NCBI RefSeq assembly: GCF_003073175.1
Contig: NZ_QBBX01000007.1
Location: 183,048-225,827 of the forward strand
Source: Peribacillus acanthi
GTDB lineage: Bacteria > Bacillota > Bacilli > Bacillales > DSM-1321
Direction of reading: 5' to 3'
DNA length: 42,780 bases
In this document: positions 42,671 to 42,780 of the stretch, piece by piece
How positions within the stretch are numbered: the first letter of the stretch is position 1
Layout: each line of letters opens with the position of its first letter
The notes under the pieces: generated by a model
Databases searched by the model: none
What the model was told of the DNA's origin: nothing
Seen by the model: only the letters and a program-made list of their open reading frames with translations
Position numbers and translations under genes: made by a program

Positions 42671-42780
42671 AATAAAGTCGCTTACGGGCGAAACGATAAA
42701 ATTGCTCTTTGAAAACTAAACAAAACAATACGTCAACGTTTAAATTTAAGTCTTTTAAATAAGACATTTTATGAGCAAGT
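42671..42780 (+). ncRNA. 5' leader of the rRNA operon (boxA; 16S starts beyond the window)
   Basis: The boxA antitermination signal TGCTCTTTGAAAACT (42703-42717) is followed by an AT-rich leader. The stretch TTTAAGTCTTTTAAATAAGAC (about 42745-42765) has short complementary halves and may be part of the 16S processing stem. The mature 16S sequence is not reached. Confidence 0.85.

Overview
The window looks like a chromosomal segment from a low-GC, endospore-forming member of the Bacillaceae. The evidence is two small acid-soluble spore proteins (SspK and SspE), strong AGGAGG-type ribosome binding sites, frequent TTG/GTG starts, and a gene order that follows the Bacillus subtilis yfh-yga region up to an rRNA operon: yfhD-yfhE-yfhF-recX-yfhH-sspK-yfhJ-yfhP-mutY-yfhS-fabL-sspE-ygaB-ntdP-ygaD-ygaE-hemL(gsaB)-bcp(ygaF)-perR-ygzB-ygxA-rrn. 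All identifications were made by eye from motifs and remembered family sequences; no database search was run.

Layout. 1-5.4 kb is accessory: the tail of an unrecognised gene, a secreted class C acid phosphatase, an MBL-fold hydrolase, a VOC-family protein, a Nudix hydrolase, a small hypothetical protein, a dense DnaA-box cluster, a possible gene remnant, and a DoxX-like membrane protein. 5.4-15.4 kb is the yfh/mutY/fabL/sspE/ygaB/ntdP backbone, with an extra short-chain dehydrogenase. 15.5-23.5 kb holds an ABC exporter (ygaD) and a five-gene oligopeptide permease operon in the order ATPase-ATPase-binding protein-permease-permease. 23.5-32.3 kb carries ygaE, a DUF1646 membrane protein, a 1489-residue glutamate synthase large subunit with no small subunit beside it, and hemL. 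32.6-35.2 kb is a three-gene ABC-2 transporter. 35.5-40.4 kb holds a LysE/RhtB exporter, an RsgA-type GTPase, a small potassium-channel-like protein, the peroxiredoxin bcp, and a 2-hydroxyacid dehydrogenase paired with a PduO-type cobalamin adenosyltransferase. 40.4-42.8 kb holds perR, ygzB, ygxA and the tandem promoters and leader of an rRNA operon whose 16S gene lies just beyond the window.

The intergenic DNA carries the least ordinary signals: (1) a ~190-nt region upstream of ntdP that folds on paper into a closed multibranched RNA; (2) eight DnaA-box-like 9-mers, four of them exact, in 216 bp; (3) a dispersed repeat with GTTGATT/AATCAAC ends whose inner arms interleave like a pseudoknot and differ between copies in a partly compensatory way; (4) a second dispersed repeat family with five copies; (5) a third, bcr-like repeat with two copies; (6) an unusual gltA start, with a distant Shine-Dalgarno, a small hairpin and a four-codon overlapping upstream ORF; and (7) a perfect dyad over the perR promoter.

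Functionally the window mixes housekeeping (DNA repair by mutY and recX, fatty acid synthesis by fabL, tetrapyrrole synthesis by hemL, glutamate synthesis), peroxide defence (perR, bcp), sporulation (sspE, sspK) and transport. For many genes the longest open frame begins upstream of the likely start; I moved starts to the codon that has a ribosome binding site and say so in each entry.
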